From assembly GCF_002161765.1 (NCBI RefSeq), contig NZ_NFIN01000017.1, positions 1 to 64,000 on the forward strand: a stretch of 64,000 nucleotides of DNA, read 5' to 3'. The translations under genes were made by a program, and so were the position numbers. The stretch comes from Bacteroides sp. An322 (GTDB lineage: Bacteria > Bacteroidota > Bacteroidia > Bacteroidales > Bacteroidaceae). Below the pieces are notes generated by a model. The model was given only the letters and a program-made list of their open reading frames with translations, was not told where the DNA came from and did not search any database. This document shows, in pieces, positions 17,200 through 27,187 of the stretch; position 1 is the stretch's first letter; every line of letters starts with the position of its first letter.

Positions 17200-18003
17200 C
17201 TAAAAATTTAAAATCACAATCTGGTTTATATAGAGGATTCCTTTTACCAATAGCAAAAGGGGTACCATTTCGAGGGCACAAAAGTACAGAATTAAATGTA
17301 GAAAACCATAACTTTGGCTGAAAAAGTTCCTAAAACCCTTATAATATAACAATATTTTAGCGAAAACTAAAATAAACAGCATAAAAATACTGCCTATATG
17401 AAAGTCCAGATTGTAATAAACCAGAAGCAGGATTAACGGGAAAAGCAAAAGGCATTGGCCGCAAAGCGTATCAAAATAAGCCTGAATCCACCTGCGCTTA
17501 TGTTCTTTTTCGAAGAATATCCAATTGATGAAATTATAGCTTCCCCATTTCAACAATACATAAAAAAAAGCGACAAAAACATACATGCCTATAATTGCTT
17601 CACGGGGAGTGACAAAAACTAATGAAGGGAATTTCTCTATGGAATAACAAAAGAAAAACAGACCATAAAAAACACACGTAAGCGAAGATAAGACAACAAC
17701 CGCTCCATTGCTTGAACCTGATGTGTCATCGAATAAACTGCTTCGCTCTTTGTGTTGGAACAGGCTTTTGAGATGTTGGAAGATGTATTTCTTCCCGTTT
17801 TTCAGTGCGTATGACAACAATAAGAAACAGAACAAAAGCAAGCAGGTCACCGACCATTCGGAACGAAATTGATAAGGCAATGCTTCTCCACGCATACCGG
17901 GAGTCTCCTGTATGCTTCTCATCAATGCACTATCAAGTTGCAATTGTTGCTCATGCATTTTCTCGGCAATGTATTCGAATCCAATGGTGCTTGTTTCTTT
18001 CAT
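17200..18003 (-). CDS. DUF4271 membrane protein
   Basis: The 267-residue protein has about six or seven predicted transmembrane segments after a roughly 50-residue N-terminal region. It matches the DUF4271 pattern common beside hemD in Bacteroidetes; molecular function is unknown. Its ATG overlaps the stop of the LOG gene (ATGA) and hemD starts 4 bp after its end, so LOG, DUF4271 and hemD form one coupled transcript. Confidence 0.8.
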   Translation of the reverse strand: MKETSTIGFEYIAEKMHEQQLQLDSALMRSIQETPGMRGEALPYQFRSEWSVTCLLLFCFLLLSYALKNGKKYIFQHLKSLFQHKERSSLFDDTSGSSNGAVVVLSSLTCVFYGLFFFCYSIEKFPSLVFVTPREAIIGMYVFVAFFYVLLKWGSYNFINWIFFEKEHKRRWIQAYFDTLCGQCLLLFPLILLLVYYNLDFHIGSIFMLFILVFAKILLYYKGFRNFFSQSYGFLHLILYFCALEMVPLLLLVKGILYINQIVILNF

Positions 18004-18587
18004 ACTTCCGCAAATTTACGGATTTCTTTGTTCCAAAGCGGAATTGTACAACATAAATTTACAGCTTCATCGGGAGTAAATGCGATTTCCCATAAAGATT
18101 CATGCTCACGGCGCATAAAATGTTGGTCGATCGCTTTCTCCAACATCTCAATCAACGGGTTATAGAAACCGCTTGTGTTTAAAATCACAACCGGCTTGTC
18201 GTAAAGCCCCAATTGTTTCCAGGTAATGATTTCCATCAGTTCCTCCATCGTGCCGCATCCGCCAGGAAGTGCAATGACCGCATCCGACATTTGAGCCATT
18301 AATTCCTTACGCTCGTGCATGGTTCCGGTTTCTACCAGTTGGGTCAAACCTGTATGATGCCACCCCCGCTCTACCATAAAACGAGGAATAATCCCGGTCA
18401 CCGTACCTCCTGTAGCAAGGGCTGTATCGTTAAGGCATCCCATCAATCCTACTTTACCCGCTCCGTCAATCAGGTTTATCTTCCTTTCGGCTAAAAGATA
18501 CCCCAATCTTTCTGCAGCCTTAAAATAAGCCGGAGCGATTTGCGGGCTTGACGCACAATACACACAAATATTCTTTATTTCATTCAT
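18000..18587 (-). CDS. LOG-family protein, second paralogue
   Basis: The 195-residue LOG protein carries GAGKVGLMG (about 41-49) and the active-site motif PGGCGTMEELMEIITWKQLG, which is the classical cytokinin-activating type. It may hydrolyse nucleoside 5'-monophosphates; in vivo role unknown. It is longer and closer to plant-type LOG than the copy at 2677. It is translationally coupled to DUF4271. Confidence 0.9.
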   Translation of the reverse strand: MNEIKNICVYCASSPQIAPAYFKAAERLGYLLAERKINLIDGAGKVGLMGCLNDTALATGGTVTGIIPRFMVERGWHHTGLTQLVETGTMHERKELMAQMSDAVIALPGGCGTMEELMEIITWKQLGLYDKPVVILNTSGFYNPLIEMLEKAIDQHFMRREHESLWEIAFTPDEAVNLCCTIPLWNKEIRKFAEV

Positions 18588-18607
18588 ATTATAAAGAGAG
18601 ATTCAAT

Positions 18608-18681
18608 AAACGCAGATTAGCGCAGATTCTCGCAGATTATAAAATTTATATTTCTGCGTTAATCTGCGAAAATCTGCGTTT
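18608..18681. repeat. CGCAGATTAA stem-loop repeat between metK and LOG gene
   Basis: AAACGCAGATT followed by two more CGCAGATT units pairs with AATCTGCG units ending ATCTGCGTTT. It lies between metK (3' end at 18697) and the start of LOG. Confidence 0.75.
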
Positions 18682-18696
18682 TATAAGATTCGAGTA

Positions 18697-19989
18697 TTAC
18701 AATCCGAAAGCCGCTTTTACTTTATCTACGTAGTCTAACTTCTCCCAGGTGAAAAGTTCCACCTCTACATCTTTATTGCCTTCGTAAAGCGATTCGAAAT
18801 GCTTGGTCACTACTTTCGGCTCACGTCCCATGTGCCCGTAAGCTGCCGTTTCGCTATAAATCGGATTACGGAGCTTCAACCGTTCTTCGATAGCGCGCGG
18901 ACGCATATCAAATATTTCATCTATCTTCTTGGCGATTTCCCCATCGCTCATGGCTACATGGCTTTTCCCGTATGTATTGACATAAATGTTAATCGGGCGT
19001 GCTACGCCGATTGCATACGATACCTGTACCAATATTTCATCTGCAACACCGGCAGCAACCAGATTCTTAGCAATATGACGGGCTGCGTATGCGGCACTGC
19101 GGTCTACTTTGCTGGGGTCTTTACCCGAGAAAGCGCCTCCACCATGAGCGCCTGCTCCTCCGTATGTATCTACAATAATCTTACGTCCTGTCAAACCCGT
19201 ATCTCCATGAGGGCCTCCGATAACGAACTTGCCGGTCGGATTGACATGGTATGTAATTTGGTCATTGAATAATTTCAAGACTTCCGGATTGTGGATTCCG
19301 GCAATTACACGAGGCATCAAGATATGGATTACATCTTCATGAATCTGTTTTACCATTGCTTCATCCGCCTTCAATTGAGCTTCTTTCGAATCATCCTCGG
19401 GCAAAATGAATTCATCATGTTGGGTAGAAATAACGATTGTATCAATCCGCACCGGGCGGCGGTTATCATCGTATTCAATGGTTACTTGGCTTTTTGCATC
19501 CGGACGGAGGTAAGTCATCACCTTGCCTTCTCTGCGGATATCTGCCAATACCATCAGTAATTTATGTGCCAAATCAAGCGATAAGGGCATGTAGTTTTCG
19601 GTTTCGTTCGTAGCATAACCGAACATCATGCCTTGGTCTCCCGCACCTTGGTTCATCGGGTCTTCACGCTCTACGCCACGATTGATATCCGGGCTTTGTT
19701 CATGGATAGCAGAAAGCACTCCGCATGAATTGCCTTCAAACATATATTCGCTCTTGGTATAACCGATGCGGTTGATTACCTCGCGTGCCACACGCTGGAG
19801 GTCGATGTAAGCTTTTGTTTTCACTTCTCCTGCCAGTACTACCTGTCCGGTAGTTACCAATGTTTCGCAAGCTACTTTCGAACTGGGGTCGTATGCCAAC
19901 AGTTTGTCAAGCACAGCGTCGGAAATCTGATCCGCCACTTTGTCGGGGTGTCCTTCTGACACCGATTCGGATGTGAATAAGTATCCCAT
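18697..19989 (-). CDS. metK: S-adenosylmethionine synthetase
   Basis: The enzyme has 430 residues and makes SAM from methionine and ATP. It shows [18 protein letters not shown] near the start, the [15 protein letters not shown] loop and the [19 protein letters not shown] phosphate-binding loop. The start [14 protein letters not shown] was preferred to an in-frame upstream ATG because the extension crosses a predicted SAM-II-type riboswitch and is not conserved. SAM levels probably feed back on this gene through that leader. Confidence 0.97.
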   Translation of the reverse strand: MGYLFTSESVSEGHPDKVADQISDAVLDKLLAYDPSSKVACETLVTTGQVVLAGEVKTKAYIDLQRVAREVINRIGYTKSEYMFEGNSCGVLSAIHEQSPDINRGVEREDPMNQGAGDQGMMFGYATNETENYMPLSLDLAHKLLMVLADIRREGKVMTYLRPDAKSQVTIEYDDNRRPVRIDTIVISTQHDEFILPEDDSKEAQLKADEAMVKQIHEDVIHILMPRVIAGIHNPEVLKLFNDQITYHVNPTGKFVIGGPHGDTGLTGRKIIVDTYGGAGAHGGGAFSGKDPSKVDRSAAYAARHIAKNLVAAGVADEILVQVSYAIGVARPINIYVNTYGKSHVAMSDGEIAKKIDEIFDMRPRAIEERLKLRNPIYSETAAYGHMGREPKVVTKHFESLYEGNKDVEVELFTWEKLDYVDKVKAAFGL

Positions 19990-20077
19990 TTTTGTTTTTA
20001 TAATTAAAAGGATTAATAAAAATGCCGTGTACAGACAAGAGTAGGAATACAAAGAAGCGGGAAAATAAAAATGAATG

Positions 20078-20125
20078 TGTTTTAGCATTTTTTTCCGTGG
20101 TTGCAAGCTACTCAAATCTTTCCAC
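20078..20125 (-). promoter_or_regulatory. SAM-II-like riboswitch in metK leader
   Basis: On the minus strand the leader has GUGG, then GAUUUG, then GCUUGCAACCACG, an A-rich stretch and GCUAAAAC. This order matches my memory of the SAM-II aptamer (GUGG...GAUUUG...GCUUGCAGCCACG...GCUAAAA). GUGG/CCAC forms P1, and UAGC before UUGC can pair with GCUA for the pseudoknot. It starts about 15 nt after a TATCTTTG promoter box and lies about 88 nt before metK. Confidence 0.75.
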
Positions 20126-20139
20126 TTTTAAATTCGGCG

Positions 20140-20147
20140 CAAAGATA
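20140..20147 (-). promoter_or_regulatory. -7 promoter box of metK
   Basis: TATCTTTG on the minus strand is positioned so that the transcript would begin just before the aptamer. Confidence 0.6.
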
Positions 20148-20212
20148 CACTTATTCCTTGAAATAAGGATAGGTTAAAGATGCATTTAACATATTTCTAT
20201 ATTATGAATTAA

Positions 20213-21760
20213 TTAATTGACTATCCACTTCTCGATATTCCTTGCCTGTGCACTGAAATTCACCCCTACCTTATATAATTGGCGGGTATCAGACAAGAAA
20301 GGTTGTGCATAATGCTTCTCTTCTATTTGGCGCAATACTTCTTCTGCCGTACCATCTAATTTAAACTCCATTACATAGATATAGCGGTCGGTCTGTATCG
20401 TCAGGTCGATGCGCCCTTTTGAAGTATGGTATTCTGCATGAGTGTAAAAGCCTAAGAGTTTAAAGACAATGAAAAGCACATTCTGATAGTGCAGCTCCAA
20501 GTCGCGCACCAATTCATAGGGGGTATCTGCAAAAAAACTTTGCAGGCGTTGCATGAAGGAATCGATATCACCCGATTCCACATCCCGAACAAAAAGACTG
20601 ATTTGGAAGATACTTTCCGATTTTCCTACCTTGGCATAATAAGGAAGCAAGAAGCTGATAAAACCCTTTTCTACTTCCTCATTGGGGAATCCCAAACGAT
20701 AAAGTCCGAAACGTTTATCGTAACCTTTAATAGTAAGATAACCGCTTTGGTAAAGTAACGGGATTGGATTTTCGTCCATCGATCCAATTCCTCCCAAAAC
20801 ATCAGAGGTCGTTTGCTCTTGAGTCAACCGGTGTAAATCGTAATGCGTATGCTTTAAGGTTTCAACCAAGAAAGTAGGCGTACCTGTATCAAACCAATAA
20901 CTACCAAAACGCATTTGGGCAAATGTATTCAGTAAACTAAATGGATTATACATGTCCGGACATTCCGCACCGAAATGATAACCGTCATACCATTGTTTTA
21001 GCGTCTGTTGCGCTTCTTCATAAATCATTCCGTTGGCTTCTCCTAACTGAGCAATATCTTCTTTAAAATCGGTAAGCAGTTCCTGCTCGGTGATACCGCA
21101 GATGCTGGCATAGCGGTGATCCATCGAAATATCCGCCAAATTATTCAAGTCGCTGAACACACTGACTTTACTGAACTTGGTCACGCCCGTCAATAAGGCA
21201 AAGCGGATAGAAGCGTCACAACTTTTCAGCACACCGTAGAAAGCTTTCAGCGTGGCACGGAAATCGTCTTGTAAATCCGGCTTGCCGATAGTTTGAAGCA
21301 ATGGCTTATCGTATTCGTCCACTAACACCACAACGTTCCGTCCAGCCGCCTTGGCGGCACGCTCAATGACATCGACAAAACGTAATGAAAGCGACGGAAT
21401 TTGCGGCTCAATTTCATACTCCGCTTCCCATTTCTTCAGATTCTTATCTAAAATTCTTTCCAAACTTTCTGGCGTATCGTATTTCTGTGAGTTCAAATCG
21501 AGATGCAAGACAGGATATGCCGTCCAGTCTTTTTCTAATTGTTCCATAGCCAAGCCTTGGAACAACTCTTTCCGTCCTAAGAAATAAGCTTCCAAGGTAG
21601 AGATAAGCAGACTTTTGCCAAACCGACGAGGCCGACTCAAAAAATAATATTTACCAGTCTTTACCAACCGGTAAATCAGTTCGGTTTTATCTGCATAATA
21701 ATATCCTCCTTTACGAAGTTCCTCAAAACTCTGTATGCCTATCGGATAATGTTTGCCCAT
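20213..21760 (-). CDS. AAA-ATPase-like / PD-(D/E)XK nuclease domain protein (DUF1703)
   Basis: The 515-residue protein has an N-terminal AAA-ATPase-like domain with a P-loop-like SRPRRFGKSLLIST (about 42-55) and a Walker-B-like VVLVDEYDKPLL, then a C-terminal DUF1703 PD-(D/E)XK nuclease-like domain (GRIDLTIQTDRYIYVMEFKLDG, with D...ExK). Bacteroidales genomes usually carry many copies; the role is unknown and mobility or defence has been suggested. It stands alone between metK and folK. Confidence 0.85.
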   Translation of the reverse strand: MGKHYPIGIQSFEELRKGGYYYADKTELIYRLVKTGKYYFLSRPRRFGKSLLISTLEAYFLGRKELFQGLAMEQLEKDWTAYPVLHLDLNSQKYDTPESLERILDKNLKKWEAEYEIEPQIPSLSLRFVDVIERAAKAAGRNVVVLVDEYDKPLLQTIGKPDLQDDFRATLKAFYGVLKSCDASIRFALLTGVTKFSKVSVFSDLNNLADISMDHRYASICGITEQELLTDFKEDIAQLGEANGMIYEEAQQTLKQWYDGYHFGAECPDMYNPFSLLNTFAQMRFGSYWFDTGTPTFLVETLKHTHYDLHRLTQEQTTSDVLGGIGSMDENPIPLLYQSGYLTIKGYDKRFGLYRLGFPNEEVEKGFISFLLPYYAKVGKSESIFQISLFVRDVESGDIDSFMQRLQSFFADTPYELVRDLELHYQNVLFIVFKLLGFYTHAEYHTSKGRIDLTIQTDRYIYVMEFKLDGTAEEVLRQIEEKHYAQPFLSDTRQLYKVGVNFSAQARNIEKWIVN

Positions 21761-21816
21761 AGCTGTTGTGCGTTAGATGGTTTAACTCTACAAAAATAGT
21801 AAATTCCTACATAACT

Positions 21817-22296
21817 TTACTTACTATCTTCTTTCTTTTCCTTAAAAAACAGTGCGCTTAATTTCTTCCCGAATACCGGATGCACTACATCCGGCGCTAT
21901 CTCCACCAAAGGGTTCATTACAAAGTCACGTTGAAGCATAAGGGGATGAGGAATAGTAAGTTCAGGGGTTTGTATTATCTCCTTATTATATAATAGGAGG
22001 TCGATGTCGATGATGCGGTCGTGGTAAATGCCTCCCGTTGATTTGTGGGTACGTCCTAATGTACGCTCTATTTCTTGTGTACGGTGCAAGACTTCCAAAG
22101 GTGATAAGGAGGTTTCAACGCATATTGCCGCGTTCAGGAAACTATTTTCCGACTCGAATCCCCAAGGAGCGGTCGCATAAAAAGAAGATAGGGAAATCAC
22201 TTTCCCTATCTTTCCACTTATCAAATGAACCGCCGCATGCAAGTTTGCGGCTTTATCTCCTAAGTTTGTACCAAGCCCTAAATAGACTATTGCCAT
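21817..22296 (-). CDS. folK: HPPK (2-amino-4-hydroxy-6-hydroxymethyldihydropteridine diphosphokinase)
   Basis: This is a 159-residue HPPK of the folate pathway, which transfers pyrophosphate from ATP to hydroxymethyl-dihydropterin. It shows YLGLGTNLGDKAANL at the start and the signature GGIYHDRIIDIDLLLYN (R..DIDLL), then IPHPLMLQRDFVMNPLVEIAP. It is the last gene of the minus-strand operon running from 26994, 12 bp after queA. Confidence 0.95.
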   Translation of the reverse strand: MAIVYLGLGTNLGDKAANLHAAVHLISGKIGKVISLSSFYATAPWGFESENSFLNAAICVETSLSPLEVLHRTQEIERTLGRTHKSTGGIYHDRIIDIDLLLYNKEIIQTPELTIPHPLMLQRDFVMNPLVEIAPDVVHPVFGKKLSALFFKEKKEDSK

Positions 22297-22308
22297 TTCT
22301 TTATAAAA

Positions 22309-23364
22309 TTATTTATTCAGAATCAGCATCGCGTCGCCATATGTTCCGAAGCGGTAATCTTCTTTTAATGCCGCTTGATAAGCATCCATTATCAATTCAT
22401 AACCTCCGTATGAACAGGTTAACATCAACATGGTGGATAAAGGCATGTGGAAATTGGTCACCATTGCATCGGGCAATACAAAATCGTAGGGCGGGAAGAT
22501 AAACTTATTGGTCCAGCCTTCGTATTCTTTCAAACGTCCGTCGGTTCCTGTAGCGGTCTCTACGGCACGCATTACGCTTGTACCTACCGCACATACTTTA
22601 TGCCCTTCGTCTTTCGCCGCATTGACTATTTTGCAAGCCTCCGCATTGATAAACATCTGTTCCGAATCCATCTTATGCTTGGTCAGGTCTTCCACATCAA
22701 TATCGCGGAAGCATCCCAATCCGCAATGCATGGTAATGAATGCCAAGTTGATGCCTTTTATCTCCATCCGCTTCATCAATTCACGGCTGAAATGAAGCCC
22801 TGCGGCTGGAACGGTCACGGCTCCTTCGTTCTTGGCGAAGATAGTTTGGAAACGTTCTGTGTCTTCCGGTTCTGCCGGACGGCGGATAAAGGGTGGCAAG
22901 GGAGGTTCGCCCAATGCATAAAGCGCTTTCTTGAATTCATCATGCGGACCGTCGTAAAGGAAACGCAAAGTACGTCCACGCGAAGTGGTATTGTCTATTA
23001 CTTCTGCCACCATCGAATCGTCATCACCGAAATAAAGCTTATTGCCGATACGGATTTTCCGTGCAGGGTCTACCAACACATCCCATAAACGCAATTCTTC
23101 GTTCAACTCACGCAACAAAAAGACTTCGATACGTGCACCCGTCTTTTCCTTGTTTCCATATAAACGGGCAGGAAACACTTTTGTATCATTAAAGATGAAT
23201 GCATCTTGATCGTCAAAGTAATTCAGGATGTCCTTGAATATCACATGTTCAATCTCTCCCGTTGACTTATGTACCACCATCAGCCGGGATTCGTCTCTGT
23301 ACTTTACCGGATGCAATGCTATTTTTTCTTCCGGCAATTTGAATTTAAATTGTGATAGTTTCAT
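22309..23364 (-). CDS. queA: S-adenosylmethionine:tRNA ribosyltransferase-isomerase
   Basis: The 351-residue QueA transfers and isomerises the ribosyl group of SAM to make epoxyqueuosine in tRNA. Typical segments are [60 protein letters not shown] and [19 protein letters not shown]. It lies between truB and folK in a tight operon. Confidence 0.96.
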   Translation of the reverse strand: MKLSQFKFKLPEEKIALHPVKYRDESRLMVVHKSTGEIEHVIFKDILNYFDDQDAFIFNDTKVFPARLYGNKEKTGARIEVFLLRELNEELRLWDVLVDPARKIRIGNKLYFGDDDSMVAEVIDNTTSRGRTLRFLYDGPHDEFKKALYALGEPPLPPFIRRPAEPEDTERFQTIFAKNEGAVTVPAAGLHFSRELMKRMEIKGINLAFITMHCGLGCFRDIDVEDLTKHKMDSEQMFINAEACKIVNAAKDEGHKVCAVGTSVMRAVETATGTDGRLKEYEGWTNKFIFPPYDFVLPDAMVTNFHMPLSTMLMLTCSYGGYELIMDAYQAALKEDYRFGTYGDAMLILNK

Positions 23365-23376
23365 ATCTTTGAGTTT

Positions 23377-24084
23377 TTAATTTTGTGAGTTCTCTTCTAT
23401 TTCTTGCTGGTCCAACCAGTTTTCAAAATCTTCTACTTTCATACAATCCGCTAAGGTGATGTCCCCCACCCTTGTACGGATAAGTCCTGTCAGATGCGCA
23501 CCGCTATGAAGCGCTTCGCCGATATCGCGTGCCAATGCACGGATATAAGTGCCTTTGCTGCATACCACACGTATCTTTATTTCGGGCAAATTACATTCTA
23601 ACAATTCGATTTCATCTATTACCAACGTTTTAGGCTTTAGTTGCACCTCATCGCCTTTCCGTGCCAATTCGTATGCCCGTTTCCCATCTACCTTACAAGC
23701 CGAAAAAGCCGGAGGAATCTGTTCGATTGCTCCTACAAACCGTTGCAATGTCTCTTCCACCAGTTCCCGCGTAATATGCTCCGTAGGATAAGTAGCGTCG
23801 ATTTCCTTTTCCAAATCATACGAAGGAGTCGTAGCGCCCAATTGCAATGTGGCTACATATTCCTTGGTATGGTATTGGAACTCCTCAATGCGCTTTGTCG
23901 CTTTTCCGGTACAGATAATCATCACCCCTGTAGCCAGCGGGTCGAGCGTTCCTGCATGTCCTACCTTTATCTTTTTTACGCCTAATTTCCGGCTGATATG
24001 ATACCTTATTTTATTGACAAGAGCAAACGATGTCCATCGGTATGGCTTATCAAAATACAACACCTCTCCTTCCTTAAAGTTCAT
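23377..24084 (-). CDS. truB: tRNA pseudouridine-55 synthase
   Basis: The 235-residue TruB makes pseudouridine 55 in tRNA T-loops. The catalytic Asp is in GHAGTLDPLATGVM, and the KPYRWTSF and SCKVDGKRAYELARKG segments are typical. The ATG at 24084 overlaps the uppP stop codon by one base (TGATG), which was used to choose the start. It is shorter than E. coli TruB because the C-terminal PUA-like part is reduced. Confidence 0.95.
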   Translation of the reverse strand: MNFKEGEVLYFDKPYRWTSFALVNKIRYHISRKLGVKKIKVGHAGTLDPLATGVMIICTGKATKRIEEFQYHTKEYVATLQLGATTPSYDLEKEIDATYPTEHITRELVEETLQRFVGAIEQIPPAFSACKVDGKRAYELARKGDEVQLKPKTLVIDEIELLECNLPEIKIRVVCSKGTYIRALARDIGEALHSGAHLTGLIRTRVGDITLADCMKVEDFENWLDQQEIEENSQN

Positions 24085-24944
24085 CAAGCAAGCTCTAAAT
24101 TATATCCTAAACAACTCATTATCAAAATCACACCGCCTACAATGATGCGGTACCACCCGAATGCGGCAAAACCGTATTTCGTTACAAAGCTGATAAAGAA
24201 CTTAATAGCAAGCATCGCCACGATAAAAGCCACTACATTGCCCACTATCAAGGCATTCATGTTGCTTGCGATAATTTCCGTTCCGCCCTCCATAAACAGT
24301 TTGAACATCTTATATACCGTAGCGGCAAACATCGTAGGTACAGCTAAGAAGAACGAGAACTCAGCCGCGGCTTTGCGTGTTAATTTCTGTGCCATACCGC
24401 CCACAATAGTCGCCATCGAACGAGATACACCCGGTATCATCGAGATACATTGGAACAATCCGATATAAAAGGCACGCTTCTCGGTCAGTTCCGTCTTCTC
24501 GCTTCCATTCCCGAAAAGCTTGTCACAGAACAACATAAACACGCCTCCGATAATCAACATCACCGCTACAACCGTCACGCTTTCCAGCATGGCGTCAATC
24601 ATATCGCTAAACAAAAGCCCCAATACAGCCGCCGGAATGAAGGCTACGAACAATTTCCAATAGAAATCATACGTATGAAGGAAGCGTTTAAATGCCGAAG
24701 CCCCTTCAGGCGCAGGCGTATGGTTGAGACGAAAAAAACGTTTCCAATACAAACATACTACCGACAAAATGGCTCCGAACTGGATGATAAACGTAAATGC
24801 CTTTACAAATTCGGTACTCTCCACTCCTAATATATTCTGGGCGATAATCATGTGACCTGTAGAAGATACCGGTAAAAACTCGGTCAGCCCTTCTACTATC
24901 GCGATGATAATGGTCTGAAATAAATCCAAATCTCCTCCCGTCAT
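24084..24944 (-). CDS. uppP: Undecaprenyl-diphosphatase
   Basis: The 286-residue BacA/UppP integral membrane phosphatase recycles undecaprenyl pyrophosphate for peptidoglycan and glycan synthesis. It carries [16 protein letters not shown] (about 18-33) and the second motif [10 protein letters not shown]. It has about eight membrane segments. It overlaps DUF3098 by 4 bp and touches truB. Confidence 0.95.
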   Translation of the reverse strand: MTGGDLDLFQTIIIAIVEGLTEFLPVSSTGHMIIAQNILGVESTEFVKAFTFIIQFGAILSVVCLYWKRFFRLNHTPAPEGASAFKRFLHTYDFYWKLFVAFIPAAVLGLLFSDMIDAMLESVTVVAVMLIIGGVFMLFCDKLFGNGSEKTELTEKRAFYIGLFQCISMIPGVSRSMATIVGGMAQKLTRKAAAEFSFFLAVPTMFAATVYKMFKLFMEGGTEIIASNMNALIVGNVVAFIVAMLAIKFFISFVTKYGFAAFGWYRIIVGGVILIMSCLGYNLELA

Positions 24945-25195
24945 TTCACTTCGCTTTTAGTGTCCTCCACACGGTCCTTCGGCTTGCGGAGTATGCCGTA
25001 AATCATAAAGATAAACCCTAAAAAACAAACCGCAGGCGCGACCTTAATGCGGCGTACACTGAATATGTCAGGCTCGAATGTCGTTTCGGTCGAACCGGGA
25101 CCCGACATCAACAGGAATCCGATGATAATCACGACCATTCCTATTGCCAAAAGCATGAAATTGGTCTTATCAAAGGCAAAGTTCTTTTTATCCAT
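24941..25195 (-). CDS. DUF3098 membrane protein
   Basis: The 84-residue protein has two predicted transmembrane segments (near 14-34 and 52-72) and matches DUF3098, almost always found between ftsX and uppP in Bacteroidetes. The ATG at [13 protein letters not shown] was chosen over a TTG three codons upstream. Function is unknown; the position suggests an accessory role in division or the lipid cycle. Confidence 0.85.
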   Translation of the reverse strand: MDKKNFAFDKTNFMLLAIGMVVIIIGFLLMSGPGSTETTFEPDIFSVRRIKVAPAVCFLGFIFMIYGILRKPKDRVEDTKSEVK

Positions 25196-25222
25196 ATCGT
25201 ACAAATAAAAAATGTTATGAAG

Positions 25223-26092
25223 TTAATTATAATACAATTCATTCGTTTTCATCCGGAGATACCGGTTTATCGATATCAACGCACAAAGGGAAGTAATCAC
25301 CACCCCGAAAATAAACACCGAAACCATGACGACTATCATCACTTCAGGCGTTATAACCGCTAATAAGTCAGGCTCATACTTTACCAATACATACGCCAGC
25401 CCGATTAATGCCACATCGGCGATAGCTCCAGCCAATATCCCTACCCACACGTTACGCATCAGAAACGGACGCCGGATGAAAGACCAGCTTGCCCCTACTA
25501 ATTTCATGGTATGTATCAGAAACCGTTTGGAATAAATGGTAAGCCGGATGGTATTGTTTATCAAGGCAAAGGATATCAGTGTCAAGAGGGCGGCAAGCCC
25601 CAATAGCACTATGCTCACTTTGCGGATATTCCGGTTGACCGCATCCAGCAAGTCTTGCGGATAATTTATCTCCAGCACTCCCTTCTGCGCTAAAATCTCG
25701 TCCTTAATCCATGCCACGCTATCCGAATTGGCATAGCCGGCATTCAGTTTCACCTCAATCGAAGCCGTAAACGGATTATAGCCTAAAAACTCAGCCGGGT
25801 CGGTGCCCATGGCTTCGGTCTGCTCTTTCAATGCTTGTTGTTTCGAGATGTATGAAGTCTGCTTTACGTATGCTTCCTGATTCAATGCTTTCTGGTACCG
25901 GAGGATATCCGCTTCTTTCATGTCATCGCTCAGCAAGATAGAGAAAGCGATATTCTCGCGTACATACACCGAAAGGTTGTTTGCCGCCATAACGAAGAAA
26001 ACAACCGTTCCCAGCAATACCAATACCAACATGGTGCTGATGCTGGACGTAATGAACTGCATATCAAAAGATGCTCCTGCCCGCTTGCTCAT
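25223..26092 (-). CDS. ftsX: Cell division protein FtsX
   Basis: The 289-residue protein is an FtsX-type permease with one N-terminal transmembrane segment, a large periplasmic loop and three C-terminal segments. FtsX works with the ATPase FtsE to activate peptidoglycan hydrolases at the septum. The start MSKRAGASFDMQF was chosen because its ATG overlaps the stop of the preceding methyltransferase (ATGA); the longer frame only extends into that gene. No ftsE is adjacent, as is common in this phylum. Confidence 0.9.
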   Translation of the reverse strand: MSKRAGASFDMQFITSSISTMLVLVLLGTVVFFVMAANNLSVYVRENIAFSILLSDDMKEADILRYQKALNQEAYVKQTSYISKQQALKEQTEAMGTDPAEFLGYNPFTASIEVKLNAGYANSDSVAWIKDEILAQKGVLEINYPQDLLDAVNRNIRKVSIVLLGLAALLTLISFALINNTIRLTIYSKRFLIHTMKLVGASWSFIRRPFLMRNVWVGILAGAIADVALIGLAYVLVKYEPDLLAVITPEVMIVVMVSVFIFGVVITSLCALISINRYLRMKTNELYYN

Positions 26093-26994
26093 GCCTTCAC
26101 TTTTTTCTGAAATACATAAATCATGGAACTGCTCCGTTCCTTTTTCATCAAAGAAGCCAGCCCTGCCTCCGCTCCTTCTATCATTCCTTTTATAAAAGGA
26201 GTGCCGCTCTTGCGGTATTTCTCCGAAAGCATCGATACATAAAAGGCATCGAAAGGCATCGGATGACGCTCCGCCAAGATAAATCCGTGCTTGGCTCCGA
26301 ATTGTTGCATCACGGCAGGAGTGAAATGCCACAAATGCCTCGGCACATCGTATGCCGCCCACATTTCTTTATAATGAAGCGCATCAGACGAAGTGGGATT
26401 GGGCACAGCTACGACCAAGATGCCCCGGTCGTCCAAAATGGAATAAAGCGTTTCCCATGTCTCGTTCAGGTTCTGCAAATGTTCCATCACGTGCCAAAGC
26501 GTCACTACATCAAACGATTTCGCTTCGTAAGTGCCCAATGCTTCGGGCGCATCTGCCTCCAGACCGAAATGTTCGTGCGCAAAAGCTCTTGCTTGCGGGC
26601 TTTTTTCGATAGCCGAAACCCGCCAGCCACGCTCCTGCATGAAATGAGGGAAATAGCCCGTGCCTGTACCGATATCGAGCAGACGTCCCCGGCTTAATCC
26701 GCAACACCGCTTGATGAGGCGGGCTTTCCGCCGGAGCATGTATTGCCTTACGTAATGATACAAACGGTTGGCAAGCCCTTTCCGCGTATCTGTATGCGAG
26801 ATATAGTCGGGCGATTCGTAATACCTCCCAATCTCGTTCTCGTCGGGCGCATCTTGCGTGAAAAGAAAACCGCACGCCGTACACCGGCAAATGTCAAACG
26901 GTTCATTTGTGGCATAATGGTCGGTGCAGGTCATCACCTTCTCGAAATGGCTCTTTCCGCAAAGCGGGCATGTATCTATGTGCAGTCTGTTCAC
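26089..26994 (-). CDS. Class I SAM-dependent methyltransferase with zinc-ribbon N-terminus
   Basis: About 301 residues. The N-terminus has a zinc-ribbon-like pair CPLCG...CRCTACG, followed by a Rossmann methyltransferase domain with motif I LLDIGTGTGYFPHFM, then VSAIEKS, LWHVMEHLQ and VVAVPNP. It resembles the class I type 11 family seen before ftsX in Bacteroidetes; the substrate is unknown. The start is taken as GTG at 26994, since homologues begin close to this point; an ATG 13 codons upstream is possible. It is coupled to ftsX. Confidence 0.8.
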   Translation of the reverse strand: MNRLHIDTCPLCGKSHFEKVMTCTDHYATNEPFDICRCTACGFLFTQDAPDENEIGRYYESPDYISHTDTRKGLANRLYHYVRQYMLRRKARLIKRCCGLSRGRLLDIGTGTGYFPHFMQERGWRVSAIEKSPQARAFAHEHFGLEADAPEALGTYEAKSFDVVTLWHVMEHLQNLNETWETLYSILDDRGILVVAVPNPTSSDALHYKEMWAAYDVPRHLWHFTPAVMQQFGAKHGFILAERHPMPFDAFYVSMLSEKYRKSGTPFIKGMIEGAEAGLASLMKKERSSSMIYVFQKKVKA

Positions 26995-27187
26995 TTCTTT
27001 CCCTAATTTGGTGCAAAATAACAAATAAATCAAGTATTAAGGCTCATCTGTTAAGCTTCTTTAAGGATATTGGCATTCTATTCGTTTTTCCCATATAACT
27101 GCCCTCCTTAACGAAGTTAACTCCATCGGGAGTTTCATCTATATGAAACCGCTGATGAAGCAGGGTAAGAATGGCTACGCATACGGC

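Noticed and set aside
16353-18681. The repeated CGCAGATT units as a CRISPR array
   Set aside because: The units form single inverted-repeat hairpins without regularly spaced unique spacers, and no cas gene is present.
22447-23088. A 213-codon frame antisense to queA
   Set aside because: It is a shadow of a clearly conserved gene, with Cys/His-rich composition typical of antisense reading.
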